From positions 261,842 through 325,841 of the forward strand of contig CAWHYZ010000001.1 of the NCBI GenBank assembly GCA_963833605.1: a stretch of 64,000 nucleotides of DNA. The letters are read 5' to 3'. This stretch comes from JAFAXD01 sp963833605. GTDB taxonomy: Bacteria; Pseudomonadota; Alphaproteobacteria; Rhizobiales; Xanthobacteraceae. Positions 52,674-62,041 of this stretch are shown in pieces (the stretch's first letter is position 1; every line of letters starts with the position of its first letter). Both the position numbers and the translations under genes were made by a program. The notes under the pieces are model-generated. The model worked only from the letters and a program-made list of their open reading frames with translations, searched no databases and was not told the DNA's origin.

Positions 52674-52946
52674 CTATTCGGCCGCCGCCTCCGTCATCGG
52701 AACAACAGATACGAAGGTGCGGCCTTTGGCTTTGGTGCGGTATGCGATCCGACCATCGACCAAGGCAAAAAGCGTGTGATCTTTGCCAATGCCGACGTTC
52801 GACCCTGCGTGCCACTGGGTACCGCGCTGGCGCACAATGATATTGCCGGCAAGACAGCGCTCGCCGCCGAAAAGCTTCACACCGAGGCGTTGGCCAGCCG
52901 AGTCGCGCCCGTTGCGCGACGATCCGCCTGCCTTTTTGTGAGCCAT
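52674..52946 (-). CDS. rpmA: 50S ribosomal protein L27
   Basis: A 90-residue protein with the canonical start MAHKKAGGSSRNGRDSAGQR and GNIIVRQRGTQWHAGSNVG. Its N-terminal tail reaches the peptidyl-transferase centre. A strong GGAGAACGAG region precedes the ATG. It is co-directional with rplU, 64 bases upstream. Downstream, CCGGCATCC/GGATGCCGG arms (52591-52599/52644-52652) could form a weak transcript-end structure. Confidence 0.98.
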   Translation of the reverse strand: MAHKKAGGSSRNGRDSAGQRLGVKLFGGERCLAGNIIVRQRGTQWHAGSNVGIGKDHTLFALVDGRIAYRTKAKGRTFVSVVPMTEAAAE

Positions 52947-53010
52947 CTCGTTCTCCTCGTCTTTGCCTGTCTAGCTCAGCTTTGTGACGAAATCATCACC
53001 AATCTGACCA

Positions 53011-53427
53011 TCACGCTTCGGAATCGGCCGTAGTTGCGGGCGCCTCAGTTTCCGCTGCCCTGGCCGTTGGCTTGGTCTTTCGCTTACGCGCGGCCTTTGC
53101 GTCCGGCGACGGTTTCTTACCGTCGGTGAGGATCTCGGTAATACGGATCATCGTAAACTCGTCGCGGAAGCCGCGCTTCCGGCGCGAATTCTTGCGCCGA
53201 CGTTTCTTGAAAGCGATCACTTTCGGCCCGCGGCCGTGCTCGACCACTTCGGCCGCGACGCTCGCACCCGGGACCGGGTTGCCGAGAACCGGATTATCGC
53301 CGCCCACCATCAGCACCTCGGTGAGTTCGACGATCGTGCCCGGCTCGCCATCGAGCCGTGCAACCTTCAGCTTGTCGTCCGGGGCGACGCGGTACTGCTT
53401 GCCGCCGGTTTTGATGACTGCGAACAT
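53011..53427 (-). CDS. rplU: 50S ribosomal protein L21
   Basis: A 138-residue protein. MFAVIKTGGKQYRVAPDDKL, then a Gly/Val-rich beta-barrel and KRRRKNSRRKRGFRDEFTMI, define L21. The core ends at about residue 103; the extra 35 residues are a Lys/Ala/Thr/Glu-rich tail (ARKRKTKPTARAAETEAPA), longer than in E. coli but seen in Rhizobiales. It is first in the rplU-rpmA pair. Confidence 0.97.
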   Translation of the reverse strand: MFAVIKTGGKQYRVAPDDKLKVARLDGEPGTIVELTEVLMVGGDNPVLGNPVPGASVAAEVVEHGRGPKVIAFKKRRRKNSRRKRGFRDEFTMIRITEILTDGKKPSPDAKAARKRKTKPTARAAETEAPATTADSEA

Positions 53428-53706
53428 TCTTGCCTCGCGTTCGATCCCGGTGCTCGGACGAGGTCCGGACCGGCTTTTTGACAGTCGGGTTTTGCGTGGT
53501 TTTGGCCGCTAGGCAGCCGAAACAAAGAGGCGGGCCAAAAGACCCGCGCTGCGAGGTGGTTATGGCGATCCGGCCGGGTAATGTCAAGGAACCGCAACGC
53601 GACGGTCGCCCTCCGGGATGAGCGTAGGCGACCAGCGGACGGAGCGGTCGGCGCTGGATTTCGCCGGTATTGCGGCTAAACCGAGATAAGCCGAATTGGA
53701 TACCGC

Positions 53707-55506
53707 ATGGGCGCGCTCGACACCGTTAGCCTCACCATTCTGCTCGGCGCTACCCTCGTGTTGGCAGGCATTCTGTCGAGCCTCATCGCCATGCGTTTTG
53801 GGGCCCCCCTGCTGCTCGTTTTTCTGCTGGTCGGCATGGGGGCGGGCGAGTCGGGCCTCGGAATCAAGTTCGACGACGTTCGCACCACGTACCTGGTTGG
53901 ATCGGTGGCGCTTGCGCTCATCCTGTTCGATGGCGGCCTGCGCACGCGTTTTGCGACCTTTCGCAGCGTGCTTGCCCCCTCGCTGACCCTGGCGACGGTC
54001 GGCGTCATGCTCAGCGCGGGACTCGCAGCACCCTTTGCCAAATACGCACTTGGCCTCGGCTGGACGCAATCGCTCCTGGTCGGTGCCATGGTGGCGTCGA
54101 CCGACGCGGCGGCGGTCTTCTTCCTCATTCATGCGCGCGGCCTACGGCTGCGCCCGCGCGTGGGCGCCACGCTCGAGGTTGAATCCGGCACCAACGATCC
54201 ATTTGCGATCTTTCTAACTCTGACGCTGGTCCGGATTCTGCTCGCCGGGGAACAATCCTGGTGGTCGCCGCTCTTGAGCCTTGCCGGCAAGGGCTTTGGC
54301 GGCGCGCTCATCGGATTTGGCGGCGGGCGCGCCACGGTGTGGGCGCTCAATCGGTTGGGTTTGGCGCAAGGTCTGCATGCGCCGTTTGTCGCGACCAGTG
54401 TGCTCGTCATATTCGCGCTGAGCGAGTTGGTCGAAGCCTCGGGATTTTTGGCGGTCTATGTGGCGGGGCTGATCGTCGGCAACCGGCCAACCCGGGCCCA
54501 CAACAACGTGATCGTTTTTTTCGACGCAGCGACCTGGCTCGCCCAGATCGTCATGTTCGTGCTGCTCGGTCTGCTGGTCTGGCCAGGGCATCTGCCACAG
54601 CACGCGGTGCCGGCACTGATCGTTGCATTCGGGTTGATGTTCGTCGCGCGACCCGCCTCGGTGTTTCTGTGTCTGGCGCCCTTCCGATTTTCGTCACGTG
54701 AAAAGCTATTCATATCCTGGGTCGGGCTGCGGGGCGCGGTCGGCATTTTCCTAGCGTCGATTCCGCTGCTGGTTGGTCTGCCGAACGCTCAACTCTATTT
54801 CGATATCGGCTTCGTGGTGGTGTTGGTTTCACTCGCGGCACAAGGCTGGAGCATAGCTGCGGCCGCCCGCCGGCTGCACATCGCATTGCCGCACCACGAC
54901 CCGCCGCCGCGCCGAGTCGAGCTCGACTTGCCGGGTCAGCTCGCCCAGGAGCTTGTCGGCTACAGCATCGGACAAGATAATCCCTATTTGCGGCGTCACC
55001 TGATGCCGTCATGGGCGAAGCCGATGCTTGTTGTGCGGGACGAGGTCGTGCTCAGCAGCGAGGAGGCCGGTCCCGTGCAGGAGGGTGACCATCTTTACTT
55101 GCTGGCACCGCCCGAAAAGGCCCAGGCGCTCGATCGCTTCTTCGTTGATATGCCGCCGCCGGCTGCACCCGACCCCAGGCTCCTGGGCGATTTTTTCGTT
55201 CCTGCCAGCGCGACGCTCGGAGCGCTCGCGGAAATCTACGGGCTCGATATTCAGTCCGGCCAGAAGGATGTCTCGCTCGCCGACCATTTCGTCCGGCAAA
55301 TCGGCCATCGCGCCCATACCGGCGATGTTATTCCGCTTGGACCGATTGCGCTCGTCGCCCATACGGTCAACGAAGGCCACGTGACCAACGTTGGCTTGCG
55401 GCTGGCGGAGCCGGATGATGACGAGGCTGGGGCCGCGGCGCGGTGGCGCTGGACACGGCAGCTAAAAAGGCGCGCTATCCGCGCCCTGCGGCGTATCAAC
55501 AAATGA
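53707..55506 (+). CDS. Potassium/proton antiporter, CPA1/NhaP2 (CvrA) type
   Basis: A 599-residue protein. Residues 1 to about 390 form twelve or so membrane segments with STDAAAVFFLIHARG and EVESGTNDPFAIFL, the ion-binding core of CPA1 exchangers. A TrkA-C domain (about 405-475) and a C-terminal transporter-associated domain (about 480-570, LLGDFFVPASATLGALAEIYG) follow, the NhaP2/CvrA architecture. It probably expels K+ in exchange for H+ under control of the cytosolic domains. It starts at ATG 53707 and is convergent with the BtuF-like pseudogene. Confidence 0.93.
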   Translation: MGALDTVSLTILLGATLVLAGILSSLIAMRFGAPLLLVFLLVGMGAGESGLGIKFDDVRTTYLVGSVALALILFDGGLRTRFATFRSVLAPSLTLATVGVMLSAGLAAPFAKYALGLGWTQSLLVGAMVASTDAAAVFFLIHARGLRLRPRVGATLEVESGTNDPFAIFLTLTLVRILLAGEQSWWSPLLSLAGKGFGGALIGFGGGRATVWALNRLGLAQGLHAPFVATSVLVIFALSELVEASGFLAVYVAGLIVGNRPTRAHNNVIVFFDAATWLAQIVMFVLLGLLVWPGHLPQHAVPALIVAFGLMFVARPASVFLCLAPFRFSSREKLFISWVGLRGAVGIFLASIPLLVGLPNAQLYFDIGFVVVLVSLAAQGWSIAAAARRLHIALPHHDPPPRRVELDLPGQLAQELVGYSIGQDNPYLRRHLMPSWAKPMLVVRDEVVLSSEEAGPVQEGDHLYLLAPPEKAQALDRFFVDMPPPAAPDPRLLGDFFVPASATLGALAEIYGLDIQSGQKDVSLADHFVRQIGHRAHTGDVIPLGPIALVAHTVNEGHVTNVGLRLAEPDDDEAGAAARWRWTRQLKRRAIRALRRINK

Positions 55507-55529
55507 GCGAGGCGAGGGCCTGCCAGGCG

Positions 55530-56328
55530 TCACGGCTTTCCGCCCTCGCATCTCGACCATTTTTCGACAATGCTGATGAGTGCGTCGAGACCGTCTGTAA
55601 GCGCGGCCGGACCCGGTTGCAGAATAATCGCGGATTTGATCTCGCTCAGTGACTCAGTGCGTACGGCCGGGATCACGGAGAACCCCGGCCGCGCTATGAC
55701 CTTGGCGGGCACGAATTTCTTGCCGCACCAGGATCCAACGATGATGTCCGGTTGCCGCGCAACCACGTCTTGCAACGAGACGACACGCTCGCTGGCGCTT
55801 TTGCAGCGCGCGAGGTGTTTGAATACGTCGATGCCGCCGGCCGCCTCGACCAGTTCCGAAACCCAACCGATACCGGCGATCATTGGATCGTCCCACTCTT
55901 CGAAATACACTCTGGGCCGGTTCGGCAGCGTCCGTGACCGTACCGCATCGAGGCGACGCTCCAGACTTGAAACCAGTTCCTCGGCGCGAGCCGCCGCGCC
56001 CACAAGTGCGCCGAGCGTTCGGATCATGGCGAAAATTCCGGCGATGTCGCGCTGATTGAAGGCATGCACCGCAACGCCGCGTCGAACCAGCGCCGCGACG
56101 ATGTCTGCCTGCAGGTCGGAGAACGTCAGGACCAGGTCAGGCGCGAGCCTGAAGAATCTTCTCGATATCAGCCGAGATGAACGCGGACACGCGCGGCTTT
56201 TCCCGCCGTACCCGCGCCGGTCTGACGGCGTAGCCGGAGACGCCAACGATGCGCGCGTCTTCGCCGAGGAGATAGAGCGTCTCGACGGTCTCCTCGGTAA
56301 GGCAAACAATGCGTCGGGGTGGGAACAT
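55530..56328 (-). pseudogene. BtuF-like cobalamin/corrinoid-binding protein gene, frameshifted
   Basis: The N-terminal part (MFPPRRIVCLTEETVETLYLLG, start ATG 56326-56328) is in one frame as far as ADIEKIL. The remainder (LAPDLVLTFSDLQADIVAAL to the end) is in another. The switch is near 56153 and fits a one-base insertion: the span is 799 bases, and removing one gives 265 residues. The fold is the TroA/BtuF helical-backbone type, but there is no signal peptide, as in the cytosolic BtuF-like proteins of Rhizobiales. It lies divergent from the GMC gene. A sequence error is the alternative. Confidence 0.8.
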
Positions 56329-56347
56329 GGCATTCAACATAGCGTCC

Positions 56348-56502
56348 CGATTCCGAAGTTCGTCACACTGCAACACGCTCAACACGAACTTCGGAATCGA
56401 AAGGACACTAGCAAATCTATGAATTCCAGTGCCCCTTTTGAACCCGAAGTTCGCATTCGAATTCGCCGCAAATGTGTGCGAACTTCGGGTTCGGAGCACT
56501 GG
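56348..56502. repeat. Two related hairpins with compensatory arm changes, in a divergent promoter region
   Basis: Hairpin 1 has 16-bp perfect arms (CGATTCCGAAGTTCGT at 56348-56363 and complement at 56384-56399, loop 20). Hairpin 2 has 16-bp perfect arms (GAACCCGAAGTTCGCA at 56440-56455 and complement at 56477-56492, loop 21), enclosed by a further CCAGTGC/GCACTGG stem (56426-56432/56496-56502). Both share the core CCGAAGTTCG but differ outside it on both arms. A third small hairpin, CGGTCC-AATTC-GGACCG, is at 56548-56564. Confidence 0.85.
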
Positions 56503-56586
56503 CCGGAAAGCGCTCCAAGGTGCCAATTCGAACAATCGGATTCCAGGCGGTCCAATTCGGACCGTGCAATCTCGCAGGGAGGCCCG

Positions 56587-58224
56587 ATGCCCGACCGCAG
56601 CGCCAGCGTCCTCGACGGCGACTATGACTATATCATCGTCGGCGCCGGTTCCGCCGGTTGCGTACTGGCTAACCGGCTTTCAGCGGACCAGGGCAAGCGC
56701 GTGCTTCTCCTGGAGGCGGGCGGCAAGGACAACTGGATCTGGTTCCACATCCCGGTCGGCTATCTGTTCGCAATCGGCAATCCGCGCTCCGACTGGATGT
56801 TTCGCACCGAGCCGGACGCTGGGCTCAATGGGCGCAGCCTTGCCTACCCGCGCGGCAAGGTGATCGGCGGGTCATCCGCCATCAACGCGATGATCTACAT
56901 GCGCGGGCAAGCCGCCGATTACGATCACTGGCGGCAACTCGGTTTGACCGGCTGGGGCTGGGAGGATGTGCTGCCGGTCTTCAAACAGCATGAGCATCAT
57001 TTTCTAGGCGCGGGCGATCATCATGCTGTCGGTGGTGAGTGGCGCATCGAGGCGCCGCGCGTGAGTTGGAAATTGTTGGAAGAGTTTCGCAACGCTGCGG
57101 AGGAGGCCGGGATTAAGCCGATCGCCGATTTCAACACCGGTGACAACGAAGGCTCATGCTATTTCCATGTCAACCAGAAGTTCGGCCGGCGCTGGTCGGC
57201 GGCACGTGGATTCCTCAAGCCCGTGCTGCATCGTCAAAATCTGCGCCTCGAAACTGGCTGCCTGGTGGAAGGTGTCGATTTCGATGCGAAACGCGCAGTC
57301 GGCGTACGCTGGCGGCAAAATGGCGCTCGGCGCAGCGCGCGCTGCCGCGGCGAGGTGATCCTCGCGGCCGGCTCGCTCGGGTCGACGCAACTGCTGTTGC
57401 TGTCGGGCGTGGGCCCGGCGGCTCAATTACGCGAGTTTGCCGTTCCGGTCGTGCTCGATAAGCCCGGTGTCGGCGAAAACCTGCAGGACCATCTACAGCT
57501 CCGCCTCATCTACAAGGTCAGCGGGGTCAAGACGTTGAACGAGGTCTACCATTCGATGCATGGCCGGATCGGCATGGGGCTCAACTACGCGTTACGCCGG
57601 CGCGGCCCGCTCACCATGGCGCCTTCTCAGCTTGGATTGTTCGCCCGCTCGGATCCGAAGCGCGAGCGCGCCAACCTGCAGTTTCACGTGCAGCCACTGT
57701 CGCTCGACAAGTTCGGTGAGCCGCTGCACACATTCCCGGCGTTCACGGCGAGCGTCTGCAACCTGCAGCCGACCAGTCGCGGGTTCGTGCGCCTTCGATC
57801 AGTGGATCCGGCGGCTGCACCGGTGATCAAGCCAAATTACCTTTCGACCGAAGAGGATCGGCGGGTTGCCGCCAATTCGATCCGGGTCGCCCGGCGAATC
57901 GTCGCCCAGCCTGCACTCGCCAAATATCACCCGGACGAATATCTGCCGGGCCGCGACGTTGCGCGCGATGATGATGACGCCAGTCTGGTGAAGGCGGCGG
58001 GTGCCATCGGCACCACCATTTTTCACCCGGTGGGCACCGCCAAGATGGGACGCGACACCGATCCTTTGGCCGTGGTGGATGAGCGCCTGCGCGTCATTGG
58101 GCTCGAACGCCTGCGGGTGATCGACGCATCGGTCATGCCAACGATCACATCCGGCAACACCAACTCGCCGACGATCATGATCGCCGAGAAAGGGGCCACC
58201 ATGGTCCGGGAAGACGCCCGGTGA
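56587..58224 (+). CDS. GMC-family FAD-dependent oxidoreductase (choline dehydrogenase-like)
   Basis: A 545-residue flavoprotein starting at ATG 56587 with AGGGAGG just upstream. DYIIVGAGSAGCVLANRLSA is the ADP-binding site, PRGKVIGGSSAINAMIYMRG the GMC signature and FHPVGTAKMGRD and DASVMPTITSGNTNSPTIMI the catalytic C-terminal blocks. It oxidises an alcohol; choline is not certain because betB and betI are not adjacent. An upstream extension of the frame runs antisense into the BtuF-like gene and is rejected. Confidence 0.92.
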   Translation: MPDRSASVLDGDYDYIIVGAGSAGCVLANRLSADQGKRVLLLEAGGKDNWIWFHIPVGYLFAIGNPRSDWMFRTEPDAGLNGRSLAYPRGKVIGGSSAINAMIYMRGQAADYDHWRQLGLTGWGWEDVLPVFKQHEHHFLGAGDHHAVGGEWRIEAPRVSWKLLEEFRNAAEEAGIKPIADFNTGDNEGSCYFHVNQKFGRRWSAARGFLKPVLHRQNLRLETGCLVEGVDFDAKRAVGVRWRQNGARRSARCRGEVILAAGSLGSTQLLLLSGVGPAAQLREFAVPVVLDKPGVGENLQDHLQLRLIYKVSGVKTLNEVYHSMHGRIGMGLNYALRRRGPLTMAPSQLGLFARSDPKRERANLQFHVQPLSLDKFGEPLHTFPAFTASVCNLQPTSRGFVRLRSVDPAAAPVIKPNYLSTEEDRRVAANSIRVARRIVAQPALAKYHPDEYLPGRDVARDDDDASLVKAAGAIGTTIFHPVGTAKMGRDTDPLAVVDERLRVIGLERLRVIDASVMPTITSGNTNSPTIMIAEKGATMVREDAR

Positions 58225-58250
58225 TCATCCCGCTCCAGGCAGGAGGATGG

Positions 58251-59696
58251 TTACGCGGCGATCCTGACGTATTCGAAATCGCCCGGCTTGTTGTCGATCC
58301 CGACCTTGGGCGGCGAAATCCAGTTCGCGAACTGCCCTGGCGCTGACTGCGGTGTCATCAGGCTTGCGATGAACGCGCCGTCGTCCGCCGAGGGCAGCCA
58401 CTCTGAATTGCGCCTGTCCCAGGTCCTATCATCGATCAGTTCACCGTTGGGTGTCGCTTTGGCGTCCTTGAACTCGCCGATGTGGCGGTGGAACGCCACA
58501 TGCGGGAGTTTCAGTTCATAGTTGATGCCGGCCGTGGTGATGACCTTGTTCCAGCGTAGCAGGCCCTTAACGCAATCGGCGGTGTAATCGTCGCGCAGCC
58601 GCATATTGAGTGCGGTCAGCGCGGGCTCGTCGACCTGCCGGATCGCGCCGTCCACCAGCTTGAGCACCGGATAGGTCGCATGTTCGAGCCGGTGATCGTC
58701 CTCGATCTGCGTCTCGCGATAACGACCCTTAAGGCCGGCATTGAACGAATTGGCGGCGTTGGTCGAAACCTCGGATCCGAACAGGTCGAGCGAGAGCGTG
58801 TAGTGCAGGTTGAGCTTCTTCTGGATGGTCGGCAGGTCGATGACGCCAAGCGCGCGCACCTTGGCGATGTCGTTCGCATCCTCAACCCCGGCAGCCTGCA
58901 TGGCATCGCAGGTGCGCTGGACCGTGCGCGTGATGCCGGTCTCACCGACGAACATATGGTGCGCTTCTTCGGTCAACATGAAGCGGCAGGTACGCGAGAG
59001 CGGATCAAAGCCTGACTGCGCCAAGGAATGCAGCTGCATCTTGCCGTCGCGGTCGGTGAAGTAGGTGAACATGAAGAACGACAACCAGTCCGGCGTTGCT
59101 TCGTTGAAGGCGCCAAGCATGCGCGGCGCATCCGCGCTGCCGGATCGGCGGCGCAGCAGTTCCTCCGCCTCCTCGCGGCCGTCGCGTCCAAAATACTTGT
59201 GCAGCAGGTACACCATGGCCCAGAGGTGACGGCCTTCCTCGACATTGACCTGGAACAGATTGCGCATGTCGTAGAGCGACGGTGCGGTCTTGCCGAGATG
59301 ACGCTGTTGCTCGACCGAGGCGGGCTCGGTGTCACCCTAAATCACCACCAACCGGCGCAACATGGCGCGGTATTCCCCAGGCACTTCCTGCCAGGCCGGT
59401 TCGCCAAAATGCTGGCCGAACGGGATCTTGCGGTTCTCCTCCGCAGGCGCCAGCAAAATGCCCCAGCGGTAATCCGGCATCCGCACATAATCGAACTTGG
59501 CCCAGCCGCGCGGATCGACCGCGTAAGCGGTGCGCAAATAAACGAGAGCTTGCTGGAAGCCCTCGGGGCCCATGTCGTTCCACCAGTTGAGATAGCCTGG
59601 GTGCCAGCCTTCGAGCGCGCGCAGCACCTGCCGGTCGTTGATCAGGCCGACGTTGTTGGGGATCTTGGTGGAGTAGTCGATGCTGTTGCTGTCCAT
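58251..59696 (-). pseudogene. boxB: Benzoyl-CoA 2,3-epoxidase subunit BoxB, interrupted by an in-frame amber codon
   Basis: BoxB is the di-iron oxygenase component that epoxidises benzoyl-CoA in aerobic benzoate breakdown. The first 119 codons from ATG 59694-59696 (MDSNSIDYSTKIPNNVGL) end at a TAG (complement of CTA, 59337-59339). The same frame continues immediately with GDTEPASVEQQRHLGKTAPS and the rest of the protein, including EEGRHLWAMVYLL, EEAHHMFVGETG and the end. The whole frame would be 482 codons, close to the usual 470-480. A CAG-to-TAG change at codon 120 is the simplest cause. It follows boxC on the same strand. Confidence 0.88.
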
Positions 59697-59714
59697 GGCG
59701 GTTGTCCTCGCTTG

Positions 59715-61397
59715 TCACACGCGCCGCACGTCGAACGCGGCCTTCTGTCCGGTCCCGTAGCGTTTGAGCGCGCCCTCCTCGCCGACTGCGTTGGGGCGCT
59801 GGAAAATCCAGTTCTGCCAAGCGGTGAGGCGTGCAAAAATCTTCAACTCCATGGTCTCCGGCCCACCGAAGCGCAGATTGGCTTCCATGCCGGTCAGCGC
59901 ATCCGGCGAGAAGCTGGTGCGCTCTTCCATGAACACGCGGATTTCGTCGTCCCAATCGATGTCGTCGAGGGCGAACGTGATCAGCCCGAGGGCCTCGGCG
60001 TCCTGCGCATCGATCTGCTCGCCAGCCTTCTGCTGCGTCTCCTGCACGCGCTGCGGTTCGCCCAGAAATCGCGATGTCAGCCGCGTGAGATCATTGCTCA
60101 TCGGATAGGCGCCGAAATTGAGCGGGCTCAGCGCGACTTTTGCTGGCGGCTTGTTGTCGCCCTCGCGCCAGCCGATCAGCATGTAGGAACGGTCGCAGGC
60201 GAACGCGACTTCGGCCAAGGTACCGGCAAAACATGATCCGGGTTCGATCAACGCTACCAGGCTGCGCAACGTCACATCGATGCGCTTGAGCACGTTCTTC
60301 CAAAGCTGGCGAACTTCGTTGACCAGCCAATGCGTTGCATGCGTTGCGAGAAACGCGTCGTAGGCCAGCACCCGGTCAACGTCGCCGGCCAATTTGAACA
60401 CCAAGGTGCCGATCTCGAACTCGTTGTTGCGCAAATGCAGGATGGCGTCGTCAAGCTCACGCGCGATCTGCAACGGCCAGAATGCCGCGCCTTGTGCGGT
60501 CAACGCGTCGATATGCTCGGGCGGAGCTTGATCGGGACCATGCAGCGTGATGGTGGCCGTACGCTTTGCGCGGTCGATCGCGACGTTCGCGAATCCATAG
60601 TCCACCGTGTCGTCATCGAACGTGCGTCGCAGGGGAGCGAGCCGGATACCCGTTGCGCCATTGGTGCGCTTGGATTGCTGCGCGAGTTCCTGGGCGCGCT
60701 CGCGGGCACGCGCTTCGAGCCTGGTTTGCGGCACGACTTCGTCGACCAGCCGCCACGCGACCGCGCGCTTGCCCTTGATGCCTTCCTCGATGGTGCAGAA
60801 CACATCGGCATGATCGCGCCGCACTTTGCGCTTGTCGGTGACGCGCGTCAGGCCGCCGGTGCCGGGCAGCACGGCAAGCAGTGGAAGTTCAGGCAGCGCC
60901 ACCGCGGACGAGCCGTCATCCACCAGAATGATGTGATCGGCAGCGAGCGCGAGCTCGTAGCCGCCGCCGGCCGCGGTGCCGTTGATCACACAGATGAACG
61001 ACAAACCGGAATTGCGGCTCGCGTCCTCGATGCCATTGCGGGTCTCGTTGGTGAACTTGCAGAAGTTGACCTTATGGGCATGCGAAGCACCAGCCAGCAT
61101 ACGGATGTTGGCGCCCGCGCAAAACACGCGGTTCTTCGCCGAGCGCAGCAGCACGGCTTTGACGGCCGGATGCTCGAAGCGCAGACGCTGCAGCGCATCG
61201 GCGAGTTCGATGTCGACGCCAAGGTCGTAGGAATTGAGTTTAAGCTGATAGCCCTCGAACAGCCCAGCGTTCTCGTGAACGTCAAGCGCTAAGGTGGCAA
61301 CGTCGCCGTCGACGGTAAGCTTCCAATGCCGGTAGCGCGACGGCTCGGTCTGAAAATCGATGCGCACGGCACCATTCGACAGGAGGTGTTCAGCCAT
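59715..61397 (-). CDS. boxC: Benzoyl-CoA-dihydrodiol lyase BoxC
   Basis: A 560-residue two-domain crotonase-superfamily enzyme. It opens the epoxide derived from benzoyl-CoA, releasing formate. The N-terminal crotonase part shows LRSAKNRVFCAGANIRMLA and FICVINGTAAGGGYELALAADHIILVDD (partial); the second domain includes PGSCFAGTLAEVAFACDRSY and ends with NLRFGGPETMELKIFARLTA and WQNWIFQRPNAVGEEGALKR. It is full length and lies between the MarR gene and the damaged boxB. No boxA is seen in the window. Confidence 0.93.
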   Translation of the reverse strand: MAEHLLSNGAVRIDFQTEPSRYRHWKLTVDGDVATLALDVHENAGLFEGYQLKLNSYDLGVDIELADALQRLRFEHPAVKAVLLRSAKNRVFCAGANIRMLAGASHAHKVNFCKFTNETRNGIEDASRNSGLSFICVINGTAAGGGYELALAADHIILVDDGSSAVALPELPLLAVLPGTGGLTRVTDKRKVRRDHADVFCTIEEGIKGKRAVAWRLVDEVVPQTRLEARARERAQELAQQSKRTNGATGIRLAPLRRTFDDDTVDYGFANVAIDRAKRTATITLHGPDQAPPEHIDALTAQGAAFWPLQIARELDDAILHLRNNEFEIGTLVFKLAGDVDRVLAYDAFLATHATHWLVNEVRQLWKNVLKRIDVTLRSLVALIEPGSCFAGTLAEVAFACDRSYMLIGWREGDNKPPAKVALSPLNFGAYPMSNDLTRLTSRFLGEPQRVQETQQKAGEQIDAQDAEALGLITFALDDIDWDDEIRVFMEERTSFSPDALTGMEANLRFGGPETMELKIFARLTAWQNWIFQRPNAVGEEGALKRYGTGQKAAFDVRRV

Positions 61398-61425
61398 GGC
61401 GTGTCATCTCATTGCTCAACCGGCG

Positions 61426-61956
61426 TCAGTTTAGCGCCAATAAAGGCTGGGTATCGATCTCCTTAAGCAGCCTGATCAGCGATTTGTACCTCGCGGTACC
61501 GGTCCTCGCGATCACGTGAGCCTCGTGCTGCCGGGCCAGGCGCTTGATGCTTTCGAACGATTTCCGACCTTCGACAGTCAGGAACAGGGCGTGCGAGCGC
61601 CGGTCGGAGGTCGAGCGCATGCGCTGGATCATTCCGCGCCGTTCAAGCTCGTCGAGGACGCGCACGAGCCGGGCCGGCTCAATGCCGACCACGTCAGCGA
61701 CCTCGGATTGAGCGAGGCCCGGATTGGCGTTGATGATCACCAGAACCGAGTAGTGGGAAATGCGGATCCCGGCGCTGGCGAGCGTCTGGATGAGATCCTG
61801 GAAGATCCATACCTGGAAGCGGCGGGCGAAGTAACCGATGTGCTCGTCAAGCTCGCCGAGCTTCAAAGCTCGAGCGTTGCGGCGGCGCCCGTCATCCACC
61901 GCGGCGGGCAACGCAACCGCAACCGATTTCGTCGCAAGCTTGCTCGGCCGCGCCAT
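61426..61956 (-). CDS. MarR-family transcriptional regulator
   Basis: A 176-residue winged-helix protein. ISHYSVLVIINANPGLAQSEVADVVGIEPARLVRVLDELERRGMIQRMRSTSDRRSHALFLT contains the DNA-binding helices and the beta-wing with conserved D/R residues (quoted in part only as landmark ends: ISHYSVLV and DRRSHALFLT). It is the first gene before boxC and boxB, 28 bases upstream of boxC. Benzoyl-CoA genes in relatives are controlled by MarR-type (BadR) regulators, so control of this locus is a reasonable inference. Confidence 0.88.
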   Translation of the reverse strand: MARPSKLATKSVAVALPAAVDDGRRRNARALKLGELDEHIGYFARRFQVWIFQDLIQTLASAGIRISHYSVLVIINANPGLAQSEVADVVGIEPARLVRVLDELERRGMIQRMRSTSDRRSHALFLTVEGRKSFESIKRLARQHEAHVIARTGTARYKSLIRLLKEIDTQPLLALN

Positions 61957-61974
61957 GGGCGTCCTCCGAGATCG

Positions 61975-62003
61975 TATTCTCGATAAATAATTGCTCTTGT
62001 CAA
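61975..62003 (-). promoter_or_regulatory. Candidate promoter of the MarR-boxC-boxB transcript
   Basis: On the minus strand TTGACA (61998-62003) and AGAATA (61975-61980) are separated by 17 bases, in an AT-rich patch unusual for this window. A GGAGGACG ribosome binding site follows before the MarR start. The AT-rich flank is also where the regulator would be expected to bind. Confidence 0.55.
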
Positions 62004-62041
62004 TAATATGTTTTGATAATCGATCACGGCCCCGACCCAGG

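Noticed and set aside
56056..56586. N-terminal extension of the GMC oxidoreductase
   Set aside because: It runs antisense through the BtuF-like gene and the hairpins. The GMC start at 56587 has a strong ribosome binding site.
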